DNA of 64,000 nt from Chryseobacterium nakagawai (GCF_900637665.1 NZ_LR134386.1:2596501-2660500); one strand, 5' to 3'. Positions 8,702-17,595 are shown, counted from the first letter of the stretch. Numbers and translations: made by a program. The notes: generated from the sequence alone by a model not told the origin.

Positions 8702-9568
8702 ATGATAATAGATAAAGAGTTGATTAATAAAAATTCAGTAGAAGAAGTGTTTAATAAAGGAATTGACGTTGTTTTTCAGGATGAGATCAGTGGTGATTCA
8801 CTCAACTTTTTTCCTGAAAACTGTTTTACCATTATCTTATTGGATCAATGTGAGGGTGGAAAATGTACAACCGGTCTGAATCAATATGGTTTAAAAGCTC
8901 AGCAATTATTCATCCATCTTCCTAAAAGAGAATACAAATGGGAGCTGGCTCCTCATACTATCGGAAGACGACTGATTATTAATGATGCTATTTTGAAGAC
9001 ATTTTCTCCGACCCTTAAATTCACTTTTTCTTCTTATAGTAAATATGAAATGATAGCGCCTGATGATGAAACCTATCACAGATTCAGTCTCGAATTTAAT
9101 GCCATCAGGAAAGAAATTGCAGCTGATGTTGTATTTCCGGAACTTATTAATGCACGGGTGCGTCTTTTGGCACTTATTATCAACTTATGGGTAGAGCATG
9201 CTTTTGGGAATAAAGCATTAAGCACGCCGGATAATCTTGCCTTTCGTTTTCACATGCTGGTGGACAAATACTATAAAGCGCAGAAAAATGTGTCTTTTTA
9301 TGCCGACGAACTCTGCATAACCCCTAATTATCTGGGAGTTATTTGCAGAAAACAGTATAATATTTCCCCTCTTGAGTTTATTAAAGAAAGAATTATTCTT
9401 GAAGCCAAAAATTTACTTCACAGCTCAGATAAATCAATCAAAGAAATAGCGTTTGAACTTGGATTTCAAAACTTTTCTCATTTTTCGTATTTATTCAGAG
9501 TGAAAACCGGATCCACTCCGAAAAATTACAGGAAGAGATTGGAGGAAACCAAACTGGATTCAGAATAA
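8702..9568 (+). CDS. AraC-family transcriptional regulator
   Basis: 288 residues. The N-terminal part (about 1-180) is a cupin-like sensing region with no motif I can pin to a ligand. The C-terminal AraC DNA-binding domain (about 188-283) has two helix-turn-helix units: FYADELCITPNYLGVICRK and then IKEIAFELGFQNFSHFSYLF, ending in the usual GSTPKNYRKR. It ends 3 bases from the end of the convergent phzF-like gene. The target is unknown. Confidence 0.9.
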   Translation: MIIDKELINKNSVEEVFNKGIDVVFQDEISGDSLNFFPENCFTIILLDQCEGGKCTTGLNQYGLKAQQLFIHLPKREYKWELAPHTIGRRLIINDAILKTFSPTLKFTFSSYSKYEMIAPDDETYHRFSLEFNAIRKEIAADVVFPELINARVRLLALIINLWVEHAFGNKALSTPDNLAFRFHMLVDKYYKAQKNVSFYADELCITPNYLGVICRKQYNISPLEFIKERIILEAKNLLHSSDKSIKEIAFELGFQNFSHFSYLFRVKTGSTPKNYRKRLEETKLDSE

Positions 9569-9571
9569 ATA

Positions 9572-10480
9572 TCAGACCTGTATCACTGTACGGAATGCAG
9601 TTACAGCATTCCCTGTAATTCTGATCAATTCAGGAATATGATTTTGTATGGTGACCTCAACTTTCATCTGTCCGATTCTGTTGATAGTTTCTCCTTGTCT
9701 TCCAGTAAATTCAAATGTTTCATCAGAAACTTTTACAATTTTATTCTGAATAAGATATCCTCCCAAAGGTCCATTCGCATTCCCGGTAACAGGATCTTCC
9801 TGGATACCGATAGCAGGAGCAAACATTCTTCCATACGTTAAAATATCCTTATCATCAGAATCAAAAGTAAATACAAAGTAGCCATTACAGCTGATTTCTT
9901 TACTAAGATGGGCTAAAGCAGTAAAATCAGGAGTAAGATTATTGAGCAGAGTTCTGTTGTTAATACCAATCATGACTTTAGAGTGACCCGTTGAAGCAAT
10001 CTGTATTGGACAATCTTTGTTAAGATCATCCATTTTTAATCCTAAGGCTTCAATAATTTTCTGAGTGATTGAAGGATCAAAAGCTGGTTCCAGACTAAAA
10101 CTTCCCTGAGTCATCGTAATCAGATAGTCATTATTTTCTTTTAAAATATCAATAGGTAAAATACCAACCTGAGTGTTGATTTTGATGGTACAGGAATCTA
10201 ATTTATCTTCTATCGCTTTTGCATACAGAGCACCAATGGTAGCATGTCCACAGATAGGAACCTCAGTGGTGGGGGTGAAGTAACGTACATGATAATCAAA
10301 ATAGTCATTCTGATCAGGTTTGAGTACAAATGCTGTTTCAGAATTATTGAGCTCCCTTGCAATAAGCTGCATTTCCTCAGGGGTTAGGTTTTCAGCACCT
10401 AATACAACCCCTGCAGGGTTTCCTTTGAATTTCTCCTTTGTAAAAGAATCAATTTGATACACGACTACTTCCTTCATCAT
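9572..10480 (-). CDS. PhzF-family isomerase/epimerase
   Basis: 302 residues, the normal PhzF length. Seen: the opening YQIDSFTKEKFKGNPAGVVL; the catalytic-type Glu in LNNSETAFV (about 47); the paired-domain signature PTTEVPICGHATIGA (about 70-84); and EDPVTGNANGPLGGYL (about 225-240). Family members act on small acids in phenazine and other pathways; there are no phenazine genes here, so the substrate is unknown. The start could be either of two adjacent Met codons (10480 or 10477). Monocistronic by context. Confidence 0.9.
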   Translation of the reverse strand: MMKEVVVYQIDSFTKEKFKGNPAGVVLGAENLTPEEMQLIARELNNSETAFVLKPDQNDYFDYHVRYFTPTTEVPICGHATIGALYAKAIEDKLDSCTIKINTQVGILPIDILKENNDYLITMTQGSFSLEPAFDPSITQKIIEALGLKMDDLNKDCPIQIASTGHSKVMIGINNRTLLNNLTPDFTALAHLSKEISCNGYFVFTFDSDDKDILTYGRMFAPAIGIQEDPVTGNANGPLGGYLIQNKIVKVSDETFEFTGRQGETINRIGQMKVEVTIQNHIPELIRITGNAVTAFRTVIQV

Positions 10481-10531
10481 ATCTTATTAAAAACAGGATA
10501 AAGATAAGTATAAATAGAAAGATTAAGATGA

Positions 10532-10583
10532 TTTTATGCCACGGATACACGAATAAAATCATTCGTACATCCGTGGCATAAAA
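10532..10583. repeat. Palindromic repeat, ATGCCACGGAT type
   Basis: Left arm TTTTATGCCACGGAT-ACACGAAT (10532-10554) is mirrored by ATTCGTACATCCGTGGCATAAAA (shown by key parts; 10561-10583) with only a few mismatches and a 6-base centre. It shares the ACGAAT and CGTGGC cores with the degraded copies at 4690-4935 and 6037-6068. The trailing TTGCGCCTTAAAA at about 10622-10634 also echoes 4890-4905. Confidence 0.65.
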
Positions 10584-10675
10584 TAAAGATAAGCGGTCAA
10601 ATTTTATCGCAGATAGAATTCTTGCGCCTTAAAAACGTATTGAAAAGAAAAAATAGTGTCTTTACGAAATAATAT

Positions 10676-11077
10676 TTAGTCCCATTTATTGACTGTAGAA
10701 ACTGAATATTTTCCGGCTCCGGTAAAGAAAAAACTTATACCCACCAACATATAGATCACTAATAATTCAAGCGCCCATCCACCAAAATCGTTAAGTTTAA
10801 AAATATTAGCCGTTTGAGCAAGAACAGTGGCTGTAAAACAGTTGGCAGCAAAGATTAAACCTGCCAGACGGGCCCTGAAACCTACAATCAGCATAATTGG
10901 AGCAATAATTTCACCCGCAAATACTCCGTAGGCGAAGAATGAAGGTAAGCCATGCATCATCATCATATCTTCAATAAATCCAACCCCGTGGATCAACTTG
11001 TTAACTCCATAAACTGACATGGGAAACCCAATAGCGATTCTGCTGATTAATAGTCCTAAATCAATGTCTTTTTTCAT
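10676..11077 (-). CDS. DoxX-family membrane protein
   Basis: 133 residues with four predicted membrane segments (about 8-28, 48-68, 72-92, 100-120). DoxX-type features: ISRIAIGFPMSVYGVNKL at the N-terminus; FFAYGVFAGEIIAPIMLIVG in the middle; and the Arg-Ala-Arg-Leu-Ala-Gly motif before the third helix. Function in this subfamily is not defined. It follows the outer-membrane gene on the same strand by 11 bases, so probably one operon. Confidence 0.82.
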   Translation of the reverse strand: MKKDIDLGLLISRIAIGFPMSVYGVNKLIHGVGFIEDMMMMHGLPSFFAYGVFAGEIIAPIMLIVGFRARLAGLIFAANCFTATVLAQTANIFKLNDFGGWALELLVIYMLVGISFFFTGAGKYSVSTVNKWD

Positions 11078-11088
11078 TTTATTATTAT

Positions 11089-11709
11089 TTAAAAGTTATA
11101 TTTTACAAATGCCCCAACATTTTCAAGGGTCTTTTTAGCGTTGTTGAACTGGTCGAAGTTGGAAGCCACTCCATACATTATTTTGTCCTGTTTTACTCCC
11201 AGACGGATAAACTGAAGGCCTCTCGGATAACCACTGTCATCCAGATTACCAATGGCTAGCACACTGAAGTATCCCTGTAGGTTTTCCTGCAGGTAAGGAG
11301 TATATTCAAATGATATAGACTGTTCAAGAGAAAATCCTTTCTGATAGGTGGTCCCAATGGAATAGGATAGGGAATAACTGGGTTTTGCAATGCGGTACTG
11401 TACATAAAAACTGAAAAACGCCCCCGGATTTTTCATTCCTAATGCTGTATTTACGCTGAATCTTTTGGTCAGATTGTAAGCAAGTGTATTTCTAATAAAG
11501 AATATATTTTCTTTGTCTTTGGTATATTCTGTATCAAATAAAGTGAGATTGTTGAGCTTTAGCCGATCGTTAAAATAATAATTGACATTATGCATATAGG
11601 TATAGGAACGGTGTCCTAAAACAAGATCCGGGGTAAAGTTTAGTTTCTGTGCATTCAGACTTAAAGAGACTGATGCAAGAGCTGTTATGGCGATAATTTT
11701 TGCCTTCAT
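11089..11709 (-). CDS. Predicted outer-membrane beta-barrel protein
   Basis: 206 residues. The signal peptide (about 1-20) ends in LNAQ. The rest has alternating hydrophobic and polar residues with many aromatic ends (TYMHNVNYYF, FSFYVQYRIAK, SLSYSIGTTYQ), and the C-terminus is NVGAFVKYNF with the terminal Phe usual for outer-membrane barrels. No family recognised. It is upstream of doxX and downstream of a Crp/Fnr regulator on the same strand, so it may be controlled by that regulator. Confidence 0.6.
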   Translation of the reverse strand: MKAKIIAITALASVSLSLNAQKLNFTPDLVLGHRSYTYMHNVNYYFNDRLKLNNLTLFDTEYTKDKENIFFIRNTLAYNLTKRFSVNTALGMKNPGAFFSFYVQYRIAKPSYSLSYSIGTTYQKGFSLEQSISFEYTPYLQENLQGYFSVLAIGNLDDSGYPRGLQFIRLGVKQDKIMYGVASNFDQFNNAKKTLENVGAFVKYNF

Positions 11710-11774
11710 ATTGCACTCATTAAATTTCTGAGAGCAAAATTATTCAGGCACGAACGGAATAAACTTAAGATATC

Positions 11775-12374
11775 TTAAGAAACGTCAGACAAGTGTTTTT
11801 TTCTTAAATAGCTCAGATATTCTACGGTGATTCCCAGGTAAGAAGCAATCATATACTGAGGAAAACGCTGTTCGATATTACGATAACCTGTTACAAAATT
11901 TTTGTATTTGGTGTAGGCGTCTACTCTTGAGTGTTCAAAAGTTCTTTCCTGTAGAGTGACATAAGCTGACTGCATTTTCAGGCGCCAGAATTCCGAGATA
12001 GCAGGGATTTCTTTGTATAATAGTTCAAGGTTGGTTTTACTGATCTGAACGATCGTTGCCTCTTCATTAGCCTGGATAAACATTCTGGAAGGAAGTTCAC
12101 TCAGATAGCTGTATAAATCATTGATCCACCAGTTTTCAATACCAAGCTGAGTTATGTTTTCCTTGCCTTTTTCATCAATATGATAAGCATAAAGGCTTCC
12201 TTGGGCAATGAAACGCATATGTCTTGAAACCTGTCCTTCCCGAAGCAGATATTCTTTTTTTTTAAGCCTAATAAATTCCAGTTTTTGAGCCACAAGATCA
12301 ATTTCTATCTCTTTTAAAGGAACCATTTCCTGAAAATGTTCTGTTAGCTGCGAAATAATAATATCTGTATCCAT
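11775..12374 (-). CDS. Crp/Fnr-family transcriptional regulator
   Basis: 199 residues. Cyclic-nucleotide-binding-like N-terminal beta-roll (about 20-120; KKKEYLLREGQVSRHMRFI, LGIENWWINDLYSYL) and a short C-terminal winged helix (about 150-195; QYMIASYLGITVEYLSYLRKK). No cysteine cluster is visible, so it is not an oxygen-sensing Fnr. This subtype is common in Bacteroidetes and typically controls a neighbouring gene; the outer-membrane and DoxX genes 65 bases downstream are candidates. Confidence 0.88.
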   Translation of the reverse strand: MDTDIIISQLTEHFQEMVPLKEIEIDLVAQKLEFIRLKKKEYLLREGQVSRHMRFIAQGSLYAYHIDEKGKENITQLGIENWWINDLYSYLSELPSRMFIQANEEATIVQISKTNLELLYKEIPAISEFWRLKMQSAYVTLQERTFEHSRVDAYTKYKNFVTGYRNIEQRFPQYMIASYLGITVEYLSYLRKKHLSDVS

Positions 12375-12424
12375 AATGAAGTTGTGATATCACCTGTTTT
12401 GCGTACAGACAGGCAGATAATGCC

Positions 12425-12432
12425 CAAATTTA
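12425..12432 (-). promoter_or_regulatory. -7 promoter box for the Crp/Fnr gene
   Basis: TAAATTTG on the - strand, 50 bases before the ATG at 12374, fits TAnnTTTG. Confidence 0.45.
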
Positions 12433-12551
12433 CGTAAATATTATGGCAAATATGAAGCATGATTTGTCTCGAGTGTAGACCTTCAGATATATTGGAGATA
12501 GGATGCCCAAATTTTATTATCTTAACGGATGCAATTGTAAATCATTGAAAT

Positions 12552-13004
12552 ATGAATCATTTTGATAATGAATTTCAGAAATATCTTGCAGAACTGGTTG
12601 AAACTGGCTTTGAATTCGTTAATAATAATTCAGAAGAAGTTGATACTGTTTATGCTATCGGATTGATAGAATCAGGTTATTTTTATAAAGCATTTTATGA
12701 AATCAATGGCTATCTGGTGAAATCCCATAAAGTAAATGAGGTATCTGATATGCAATATGACATCAGTAATGAAAAGGCTGTTGAGGTGCTGAATAAAGGT
12801 AATCGGATATTGAAGAATATTGAAGAACTTTTCAAAAGTGAAGGGAGAGAAGCTCCGGTGATGCTGAAGCTGTCATATCATCCTAAAACAGAGAAATTCA
12901 ATAGCGATTTTAACTATAATAAAGCGTATATAGATTATACAACGAAAACAGCGCAGGATGTATATGAAGAATGGTTTGGTCACATGGAGAATTTGAAAGG
13001 ATAA
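12552..13004 (+). CDS. YezG-like (DUF600) immunity-type protein
   Basis: 150 acidic residues, no signal peptide. The mid-region AFYEINGYLVKSHKVNEVSD and the C-terminal pattern MLKLSYHPKTEKFNSDFNYN followed by DVYEEWF resemble the YezG/DUF600 immunity family, which neutralises LXG/YeeF-type toxins in Firmicutes; I judge this by motif resemblance only. No toxin gene is adjacent, so it would be an orphan immunity gene. It is followed 27 bases later by an AraC-type membrane regulator. Small, single-domain, cytoplasmic. Confidence 0.5.
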   Translation: MNHFDNEFQKYLAELVETGFEFVNNNSEEVDTVYAIGLIESGYFYKAFYEINGYLVKSHKVNEVSDMQYDISNEKAVEVLNKGNRILKNIEELFKSEGREAPVMLKLSYHPKTEKFNSDFNYNKAYIDYTTKTAQDVYEEWFGHMENLKG

Positions 13005-13031
13005 TATTTTAGTTTTATAAATGATTATAAG

Positions 13032-14102
13032 ATGAGTATGGCATTAATAAACGATATAGGTAAAATTATATTTTTCCTGTTCCTGTTGCTGAGTTTTTTC
13101 CTGATTACAGCGAAATCAGAAAGAAAACTACCTCATTATCTATTCGCTGCATTTCTTTTGGTTTCTGTGATAGACCTGTCTGGTTTTTTTCTGCCGGCTT
13201 CTCATAACAGAATTATTCAGGGATTGAAAGTGTCCAGTATTCTATTGCAGATGCCATTGTATTACTTGTATGTAAATTCCGCATGTTACTATAATTTTAA
13301 GCTTCAAAAAAAACATTTGTTGCACGGATTACCATTTTTATTCTTTTTTTGCTTATTCAGTATTTTCGGGATCTCAAAGCAAAGTGATCAAGGGTTTGAT
13401 ATTATTTCCACTCTTCAGTATTATTGCTATATCATTGCTGTATTATGGACATTGAGAACTTTCAGGAAAGTGTACCGGGAAAATTATTCAAACAATCATC
13501 ACCTTACTTATAAATGGCTGTTTCAGACCACTGTAATTTTTGTGATCGGTAATTTTTTTGTGCTGTTGAGAAGTTTTGTAAAAGATAACAATGTGATTTT
13601 TATAGGCTTGTATGCCTTTTCCTCTCTTTTTGTACTATTTGTAATCTGTTGGTTTGTGTTGAATGCCTTATATCGTCCTAACTTGTTTACTGGAATTGAT
13701 AAGGATCTGATTCCTGTACAACCGGTAAACGAAATCAGAAACGAACCAGAGAAACTGAAAGCTCTTCTTGATTTTATGAAAAGAGAAAAACCATATCTGG
13801 ATGATAAGCTTACCTTACAAAAACTGGCAGAGCAGATGAGTATGCCGGAAAAGCAACTTTCTTTACTGATTAATCAATATACAGGTAAACACTTTTTTGA
13901 TTTTATCAATGAGTTCAGAATTAATGATGCAAAAGTACTTTTAAAAGATCAACCTCATTTGACTGTCTTGGAAGTTTTGTATGAAGTAGGATTTAATTCC
14001 AAATCATCATTTTATACAGCGTTTAAAAAAGAAACCCGGCAAACACCTACAGAGTACAGAAAATCAGTAAGTTTATCGGTGTCCGAATTTAAATCGGACT
14101 GA
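13032..14102 (+). CDS. Membrane-anchored AraC-family regulator
   Basis: 356 residues. Seven or so membrane helices fill about 1-225 (for example IIFFLFLLLSFFLITA and LFVLFVICWFVLNALY). A cytoplasmic AraC domain follows (about 255-345): LTLQKLAEQMSMPEKQLSLLINQY, then LTVLEVLYEVGFNSKSSFYTAF and ETRQTPTEYRKS. Family idea: a membrane sensor coupled directly to DNA binding. The stop codon lies in a set of competing stem-loops, and a serine hydrolase follows, so it may regulate that gene. Confidence 0.87.
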   Translation: MSMALINDIGKIIFFLFLLLSFFLITAKSERKLPHYLFAAFLLVSVIDLSGFFLPASHNRIIQGLKVSSILLQMPLYYLYVNSACYYNFKLQKKHLLHGLPFLFFFCLFSIFGISKQSDQGFDIISTLQYYCYIIAVLWTLRTFRKVYRENYSNNHHLTYKWLFQTTVIFVIGNFFVLLRSFVKDNNVIFIGLYAFSSLFVLFVICWFVLNALYRPNLFTGIDKDLIPVQPVNEIRNEPEKLKALLDFMKREKPYLDDKLTLQKLAEQMSMPEKQLSLLINQYTGKHFFDFINEFRINDAKVLLKDQPHLTVLEVLYEVGFNSKSSFYTAFKKETRQTPTEYRKSVSLSVSEFKSD

Positions 14103-14140
14103 TTTTTTTATATAAAAGAGTCCGATTTACGGTAATCGGA
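14080..14140 (+). other. Alternating TCCGATT/AATCGGA stem-loop cluster
   Basis: Four alternating copies of one motif can pair in mutually exclusive ways: GTCCGA (14081-14086) with TCGGAC (14094-14099); AAATCGGACT (14091-14100) with AGTCCGATTT (14119-14128); TCCGATT (14121-14127) with AATCGGA (14134-14140). A T-rich stretch lies at 14103-14109. It covers the end of the AraC gene and leads into the serine hydrolase. It could be a terminator with an alternative fold. Confidence 0.5.
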
Positions 14141-14194
14141 TATTTAAATGGATACAAAATTCCAGATTTGCTTCATCATTTAAAATTAAATACA

Positions 14195-15838
14195 ATGAAG
14201 CTATCAATTCAATTTATTTTATTCCTTTTTTGCATTGTAAATTTTGGAATATGCTATGGGCAATCCATCCAGGAAAACGAAATTCGGAAAGTTGACTCTG
14301 TAATACACAATTATGCTCAGGAAAATACTCCGGGAATGGCTGTGGGAATTATAAGGGAAGGCAAAGTGATCTATAAAAAGATGTATGGAATGGCAAACCT
14401 TGAAGACCGCATCCCTATAAAAGATTCTACAGCATTTGATATAGCATCTATCTCTAAGCAGTTTACAGCCTTTGTAGCTCTTCTTGCTGAACAGGAAGGA
14501 AAACTGTCTCTTAATGATGACATCAGGAAATATCTTCCGGAGCTCAAACACTTGCCTTATAAGATTACCATTCGACAATTGGCTAATCATACCCATGGAT
14601 TACCTGATTTTACGAGTATTAAAAGACTACAAGGATTTGGAGATGAATTCAAAGTAACCAATGCTGAAGCGGTGAAAACAGTTTTGGCAATCAGAAGTAT
14701 AAATTTCTCTCCGGGGCAACAATACAGTTATAATAATACAGGTTTTATGTTATTAGCTGAAATTCTTCACAGGATCTATAAAAAAGAATTCCATGAAATC
14801 CTTAAGGAATATATTTTTAAGCCGCTGCAGATGAACCATACTATGGTTATAGATGACCCTGAAAAAATAATTCCGAATAAAGCAGAATCCTATCAGGAAA
14901 AACATGGAACTTTCTTTAGATATCCACTTGGACAAATGGAAAATGGCTCTTCAAATATTTTTACCACTTTAAATGATCTTTGTATATGGGCTATCAATTT
15001 TCAAAAACCTATTGTTGGAAGCCGTGAGATTTATAACAAAATGCAGCAAAATACTCTGTTGACTACAGGTGAAAAGATAGAATATGGTTTGGGGCTGCAA
15101 ACCGGAAAGTATAAAGGTCTGGATATTGTTTTTCATGGCGGAGGAACAGCTGGATATAGAGCATATATTCTTCACATTCCTGCCTATAATTTATCTATTG
15201 TTTTAGCAGGAAATAAAAGTGTTTTTGACGGTTTACTGATCGCCTATAAGTTGGTTGACCTCTTTCTTGGAGATCAGGAAACTTTGCCGCCTATGCCTAA
15301 GAAGACATCATATACTCCCATCGAATTAAAGAATTTTGAAGGAGTATATGAAATTAATCCCGGAAATTATCTTGAGATCATATCAGACGGGAAAAACCTT
15401 TATCAGAAAGGAGATAAAGTTCCTTTTGCCATGATTGGAGACAACAAATTTGGGATTCCTGCCATTCCAACAGCAAGCCTTACTTTTCATTCTGGATCAT
15501 TAAAATTCAGTATCGGAGACTTTGTATTTAACTCCAAAAAAATAGCATTAAAGTTTATAGGAGAAGAAGTTAAGCTTGATTTGAACCAATTTACCGGATA
15601 TTATAAAAATGAAGAATTTAATATCATTTATCAATTGTTCATAGAAGGTAATAAGTTGGTAGCCAGGCATCCTGTGAATCGTGATGTCAGATTATATCCA
15701 CTAAGTTCAAAAAAGCTATATTCTCTGAAATCATTTTTTGGACAGCTTGATTTTAAATATGATAAAAAGAATAAGATTAGTGGATTTATGCTCTCTGGAG
15801 GAAATATATCTAATGTTGAATTTAAAAAAATTAAATAA
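14195..15838 (+). CDS. Secreted serine hydrolase, beta-lactamase/PBP-like
   Basis: 547 residues from the ATG at 14195; this start is chosen because the signal peptide (MKLSIQFILFLFCIVNFG, cleavage near YGQ) begins there, not at the upstream TTG. Class C beta-lactamase-like domain (about 30-360): SxxK in ASISKQFTA, YxN in YSYNNTGF, and HGG in VFHGGGTAGYRAY. A C-terminal region of about 180 residues resembles the beta-rich tail of Bacteroidetes serine hydrolases. Probable periplasmic esterase or peptidase; resistance is not implied. 92 bases after the AraC gene. Confidence 0.88.
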   Translation: MKLSIQFILFLFCIVNFGICYGQSIQENEIRKVDSVIHNYAQENTPGMAVGIIREGKVIYKKMYGMANLEDRIPIKDSTAFDIASISKQFTAFVALLAEQEGKLSLNDDIRKYLPELKHLPYKITIRQLANHTHGLPDFTSIKRLQGFGDEFKVTNAEAVKTVLAIRSINFSPGQQYSYNNTGFMLLAEILHRIYKKEFHEILKEYIFKPLQMNHTMVIDDPEKIIPNKAESYQEKHGTFFRYPLGQMENGSSNIFTTLNDLCIWAINFQKPIVGSREIYNKMQQNTLLTTGEKIEYGLGLQTGKYKGLDIVFHGGGTAGYRAYILHIPAYNLSIVLAGNKSVFDGLLIAYKLVDLFLGDQETLPPMPKKTSYTPIELKNFEGVYEINPGNYLEIISDGKNLYQKGDKVPFAMIGDNKFGIPAIPTASLTFHSGSLKFSIGDFVFNSKKIALKFIGEEVKLDLNQFTGYYKNEEFNIIYQLFIEGNKLVARHPVNRDVRLYPLSSKKLYSLKSFFGQLDFKYDKKNKISGFMLSGGNISNVEFKKIK

Positions 15839-16293
15839 CAAGCGAGGAAAATATACACTATCCGAAGTTATTTCAACTTTGAGATACTTTTTTATAAAAT
15901 ATTAAAGGAGAAATAATCTTCAACTTCCCACATTTTCCTTAGCCTACAGCAGAAATAGAATGCTTATTATTTTGTAAACTTTATTCAATCTTTTTTATAG
16001 ATATTTTTCGATAAATGTTTTATTTATAAGAAAAATAGCAAATGTGGTATAAATGTAGTATGATAAAATTGTTGCTTTTTTAATTAAGTTTTTGAAATTT
16101 ACAAAACCAAAAGAAGGGTAGAGACAGAAACCTTAAAAGACAATGAAGATTCTAAAAACGCAATGCTGATGCCTCTTTATATTGAGGAAATTTGAGTAAA
16201 AATAATGTTGGAAAATTATAAGGTAAATTTAATAACCAACAGAAATAAATGTGAGAAAAAATAAGTAAATTCATTCAATTAAATTAAACATAT
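15839..16293. other. AT-rich gap with a TGTGGTA direct repeat
   Basis: No gene is visible. AATGTGGTATAAATGTAGTA at 16041-16060 is a direct repeat of ATGTGGTA with an 11-base period, almost the same as 18441-18460. A small CCTC/GAGG hairpin lies near 16171-16188. Confidence 0.35.
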
Positions 16294-16707
16294 ATGAAAA
16301 ATGTAAAACAATTTATTACAGCAATGGCAGTTGTAATGTTCGCTTCAGGAGTTTCAGCTCAACTTAGTCCCAAAGGTGCCGGTTCAGATAAAGATAAACA
16401 CGGTTGTAAAGGATCTGCAGGATATACATTTTCCGTAATAAAAAACGACTGTGTAAGGATTTTTGATGAAAAGATACAGCTGAAAGAAGTAGATTCTAAA
16501 AAATCCTATACTTCTAATGCAGCCGTAATTCTTAGTGAAGACAGCAAAAAAGCAGAAATATTCCTGCCTGCATCTGATGGAAGTTTAGTGCTCGATAAAA
16601 TTGCTTCTAAAAAAGGAGTGATCTATAAAAAAGGGCAGTATACTCTTACAAAAAACAAGAATGCTTATACATTAAGACTGGCAAAAAAGGTAGTTTTTAA
16701 AAGCTAA
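16294..16707 (+). CDS. Small secreted protein of unknown function
   Basis: 137 residues. The signal peptide (about 1-22) ends GVSAQ. The mature part is lysine-rich and starts LSPKGAGSDKDKHGCKGSAG, with only two cysteines (HGCKG and KNDCVRIF) that could form a disulfide. A repeated-strand pattern follows (SLVLDKIASKKGVIYKKGQY). I do not recognise the family. It stands alone and ends 50 bases before a strong terminator. Confidence 0.6.
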   Translation: MKNVKQFITAMAVVMFASGVSAQLSPKGAGSDKDKHGCKGSAGYTFSVIKNDCVRIFDEKIQLKEVDSKKSYTSNAAVILSEDSKKAEIFLPASDGSLVLDKIASKKGVIYKKGQYTLTKNKNAYTLRLAKKVVFKS

Positions 16708-16757
16708 AAAGAAATCTTTATTAGTCAAAGCACAATTGATTTTAGACATAAGCGCTT

Positions 16758-16787
16758 AAAGGCTGTCTCAAAGCGAGACAGCCTTTT
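16758..16787. terminator. Bidirectional terminator hairpin
   Basis: GGCTGTCTC (16761-16769) pairs with GAGACAGCC (16775-16783) around a 5-base loop, flanked by AAA and TTTT, between convergent genes. Confidence 0.8.
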
Positions 16788-16806
16788 CTGTTGTAAAGAA
16801 TTTTCT

Positions 16807-17240
16807 TTATTTATCCTGCCCAATATCCAGGCGGTCAAACTTTCCTTCAGCATTCTTATGAAATCTGAAGAACACAGGAAACGTTCCCCATTGTCCGGCT
16901 TTAAAATTTCCATAAATATCCTTACCGTTATTTTCAACACGGTCTATGGTGAGGAAGATTTCTTTGCCGAGAGCATTGTCAAAGAAGGATTTAAAATTCA
17001 CTTTATTGCTGTCATCAGTCATGGCTGGATTTTCAATGAAGAAACTATACCAGCTTTTATCTCCTGCCTGAAGGGCCTCTATGGCCTGTTTTACCTGCGG
17101 ATCTGTTATTTTTGATACATCCATTGTCTGTTGTTTTTTGAAGTTAGTGTTGAGGGGTGTCTTTCTTTGAGTATATTCTGGCCACAAGCTGTATAGGAAA
17201 ATCCTACCACCAATAAGATCGCAAGATCAGAGTATTTCAT
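16807..17240 (-). pseudogene. Frame-broken NTF2-like lipoprotein gene
   Basis: The distal frame, from about 17124 down to 16807, encodes an NTF2/SnoaL-like domain (MDVSKITDPQVKQAIEAL, then GQWGTFPVFFRFHKNAEGKF). Directly upstream, an ATG at 17240 opens a lipoprotein signal in another frame (MKYSDLAILLVVGF, lipobox YTACG), which stops at 17106-17108. The offset is 2 mod 3, so one added base (for example in the AAAG run near 17160) would join them into one lipoprotein. Either a real frameshift mutation or a sequencing error; translation from an internal start without secretion is less likely. It lies 7 bases after the neighbouring membrane gene. Confidence 0.6.
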
Positions 17241-17247
17241 ATCAAGG

Positions 17248-17595
17248 CTAATTTTTAAGAGGATGTTGAAGATAAATAATTAGCAGATTAAGGAACATAA
17301 AAGGGAGTTCTATCCACACTCCTTTAAAATCTTTATCCATAATATGAAAACAGATAATTAACAAAATGCCTGCAGCCATTAAAAAATTTCCCCAGATAAA
17401 TGTTTTAGGAAATAGGATAAGTATGGAGGCGAGGATAGTAATGGCACCATTCATCATGAGTCCGGTCTTATCAACTCCCCATTTTCCAAACATGGCAGTC
17501 ATTTCTGGTTTACTGGAAAACATGGCAATACCCTGTTTAAAACCCATGAAAACAGCGGTAAGAATAAGGATGGAGTTAATAATTTTTAAAATCAT
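17248..17595 (-). CDS. Small four-helix membrane protein, DoxX-like
   Basis: 115 residues with four hydrophobic helices (about 3-22, 45-63, 67-85, 93-110). The layout and GFKQGIAMFSSKPEM followed by MMNGAITILASILILFPKT resemble the DoxX-like superfamily, but no diagnostic motif is present. It is followed 7 bases later by the start of the frame-broken lipoprotein, so they form an operon. Confidence 0.6.
   Translation of the reverse strand: MILKIINSILILTAVFMGFKQGIAMFSSKPEMTAMFGKWGVDKTGLMMNGAITILASILILFPKTFIWGNFLMAAGILLIICFHIMDKDFKGVWIELPFMFLNLLIIYLQHPLKN

Noticed and set aside
9572..10480. Phenazine biosynthesis locus
   Set aside because: Only a PhzF-like protein is present; other phz genes are absent and the family is broad.
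14168..14195. TTG start for the serine hydrolase
   Set aside because: The signal peptide begins at the ATG at 14195.
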